Source: JAFGOM01 sp964605795
GTDB lineage: Archaea; Halobacteriota; Methanomicrobia; Methanomicrobiales; Methanospirillaceae
NCBI GenBank assembly: GCA_964605795.1
Contig: CAZSDZ010000005.1
Location: 26,477-90,476, forward strand
Reading direction: 5' to 3'
Length of the DNA: 64,000 nt
A program made the position numbers and the translations under genes. Position 1 is the stretch's first letter; each line of letters starts with the position of its first letter. Below, one piece after another: positions 62,893-64,000 of this stretch. The notes below the pieces were generated by a model. It was given only the letters and a program-made list of their open reading frames with translations. It was not told where the DNA came from and did no database searches.

Positions 62893-63716
62893 TGGAGAAT
62901 ACCGAGTGGAAGTGGGTACACGGGTCCCTGGTCTCGGGGATCTTCTTTTTCGTTCTTATAATCACTGCAGGCGGGATGGACTGCATGTCAGGTGGATGTG
63001 CAGTACAATTTGTCTCCATCTTCCTCTGTATCTGCTCTTTTGCGGTTGCTCTCCTGTTTTACACCCGGGCCCGGGTGATGGATGATATCCATTCAGGAAA
63101 GGATCTGCTTGTCCACTGGGTTTATCCCGAAGAGGAGAGCATAAAGAGCGTTTTACGGGAGTACGAGGAGTACCGGGAGAGGAACAAACACCTGCTCATG
63201 GTGGTCGGAGGGTTCTTTGCAATCTTTATCCTCGGTATGCTGCTATTTGGCGGGGAACCGGGAGTAATAACCGCCGGCGTTCTCTTTGTGGCATTTCTCC
63301 TGTGTGCTATTGCGGCTTGGGGTGCTCCGAAATGGGAACGAAATCGTGCCAAAAAAACATCCCATGATGCATTAATTACAAAAACCGGGCTTATATACGA
63401 AGGGGCGGTATATCCCTTCTCCTCGTTCCTGATGCAGATGGACAGGGTCAGGTACCGGAACGGGACGAGAAAGAGACCTGCATTACTCGAATTTTCCTTT
63501 ATCCAGATGGTCGGCCTGTATATCGTCCGGCCGTTTGCAGTCAGTATCCCGGTTCCACCGGGAGAAGAAAACCGTGCGGTCAGAATTGCAGAGCAACTGG
63601 GAGGAGATGCAGAAACACAAGATATTTCGGTATCACCCGGTATGGTATGTTCTGTCTGCGGGGCACCGGTCGAGCCGGGGGATTCTTACTGCCCGGGCTG
63701 TGGGAATAAAACCTGA
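62889..63716 (+). CDS. Membrane protein with a C-terminal zinc ribbon
   Basis: 275 residues. Two N-terminal membrane helices (LVSGIFFFVLIITAGGMDCM; AVQFVSIFLCICSFAVALLFY), a charged linker, a second pair (LMVVGGFFAIFILGMLLFGGEP, VITAGVLFVAFLLCAIAAW), a soluble beta-rich domain (about 160-245) and a zinc ribbon CSVCGAPVEPGDSYCPGCGNKT at the very end. Similar zinc-ribbon membrane proteins occur in many archaea with no assigned role. Starts ATG 62889 or 62892, overlapping the previous stop. The acidic PEEESIKSVLREYEEYRERN segment (about 76-95) is helical and could be a contact surface. Confidence 0.7.
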   Translation: MMENTEWKWVHGSLVSGIFFFVLIITAGGMDCMSGGCAVQFVSIFLCICSFAVALLFYTRARVMDDIHSGKDLLVHWVYPEEESIKSVLREYEEYRERNKHLLMVVGGFFAIFILGMLLFGGEPGVITAGVLFVAFLLCAIAAWGAPKWERNRAKKTSHDALITKTGLIYEGAVYPFSSFLMQMDRVRYRNGTRKRPALLEFSFIQMVGLYIVRPFAVSIPVPPGEENRAVRIAEQLGGDAETQDISVSPGMVCSVCGAPVEPGDSYCPGCGNKT

Positions 63717-64000
63717 TACATCACCGGTCTTTCGGTGATATATCCTTCTCCCCCGGTTGCATGGTATCCCAAGAGAAAGAAGGTACATACGAACCCGGGG
63801 GATACCAATACTCATATTGGCGGATAGAATACGTCCCGAGACCGGATGAGAGATACTACCTGACTACGGTAGCCCTATCGTTCTTGAGCACGACCGGGTC
63901 CAGTCCAGCTCTTCACGAGAAAATATGTGTTCAGATTCGATAGGTCATATACATGATACTCAAGATGAGACGTACTCTGCAGAAAACGGATCATTCTCCA
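63717..64000. other. Right-hand end of the window
   Basis: 284 bases after the zinc-ribbon gene. A 60-codon plus-strand frame (63761-63943) has no family or ribosome-binding site and I do not call it. Near 63926-63950 an AT-richer stretch may be the promoter of a gene beyond the edge. Confidence 0.3.

Noticed and set aside
63761..63943. 60-codon plus-strand frame after the zinc-ribbon gene
   Set aside because: No ribosome-binding site, no family, and composition like the surrounding non-coding bases.
1..64000. tRNA, rRNA or CRISPR arrays
   Set aside because: I saw no cloverleaf with a GGTTC-type T-loop in any intergenic gap, no rRNA-like sequence and no regularly spaced repeats; a covariance search would be decisive.

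Overview
The window looks like a draft-assembly contig (one 100-N scaffold gap at 52544-52643) from a methanogenic archaeon, most likely of the order Methanomicrobiales and probably close to Methanospirillum. This placement is inferred from gene content: the methanofuran enzyme MfnB, an archaeal five-subunit acetyl-CoA decarbonylase/synthase (CdhABCDE), an NrpR-type nitrogen-regulator domain, cupin-type phosphoglucose isomerase, archaeal class I CCA-adding enzyme, very large multi-PAS sensor kinases and TATA-box promoters with near-leaderless starts. I see no rRNA, tRNA, CRISPR array or replication origin.

Layout. 1-7.4 kb: housekeeping block with the end of valS, tmk plus a HisA-like gene, divergently mfnB-guaB, then an ArsR-like regulator overlapping a divergent small-heat-shock-like gene. 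7.4-14.1 kb: a flavin disulfide oxidoreductase, an anaerobic ribonucleotide reductase (nrdD) with its own glutaredoxin-like redoxin, and thpR-cca for tRNA end processing. 14.2-19.3 kb: an exported TPR protein behind a perfect hairpin, a secreted C11 (clostripain-like) protease and a ROK sugar kinase. 19.3-22.4 kb: an AT-rich patch with a glycosyltransferase and a CapK-like adenylate-forming enzyme, bordered by short inverted-repeat sequences whose tips resemble the insertion-sequence end found at 59-61 kb. 22.4-31 kb: a chagasin-type cysteine-protease inhibitor, a Kef-type antiporter, a secreted papain-like protease with a PKD domain, and a LemA/DUF2207 membrane pair. 31-48 kb: a nine-PAS histidine kinase, rubrerythrin, a flavodoxin-like protein, RlmH, a stand-alone NrpR domain, phosphoglucose isomerase, NadE, a DtxR-like regulator, a second PAS kinase with a degenerate receiver and a second C11 protease.

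48.4-59.0 kb is the metabolic core: a minus-strand cluster cooC-cooC / cdhA-cdhB-cdhC-cdhD-cdhE / RACo-like. Its products make or split acetyl-CoA from a methyl group, CO and CoA; the two CooC ATPases fit nickel delivery, and the last gene looks like the ATP-driven reductive activator of the corrinoid protein, known from bacterial acetogens and hydrogenogens. A TGCAACC direct repeat just upstream of the cdhA TATA region is a candidate operator. 59.2-60.9 kb is an intact IS1182-like insertion sequence with 17-bp perfect terminal inverted repeats. 61-63.7 kb holds three secreted or membrane proteins: a Tyr/Cys-rich secreted protein, a TPR lipoprotein-like protein and a zinc-ribbon membrane protein.

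The observations I would look at first are the RACo-like gene at the end of an archaeal cdh operon, the nrdD variant that lacks the usual C-terminal zinc cysteines, the co-location of three cysteine proteases with a chagasin inhibitor, the shared bidirectional promoter of mfnB and the HisA-like gene, and the repeat-bordered AT-rich glycan island.
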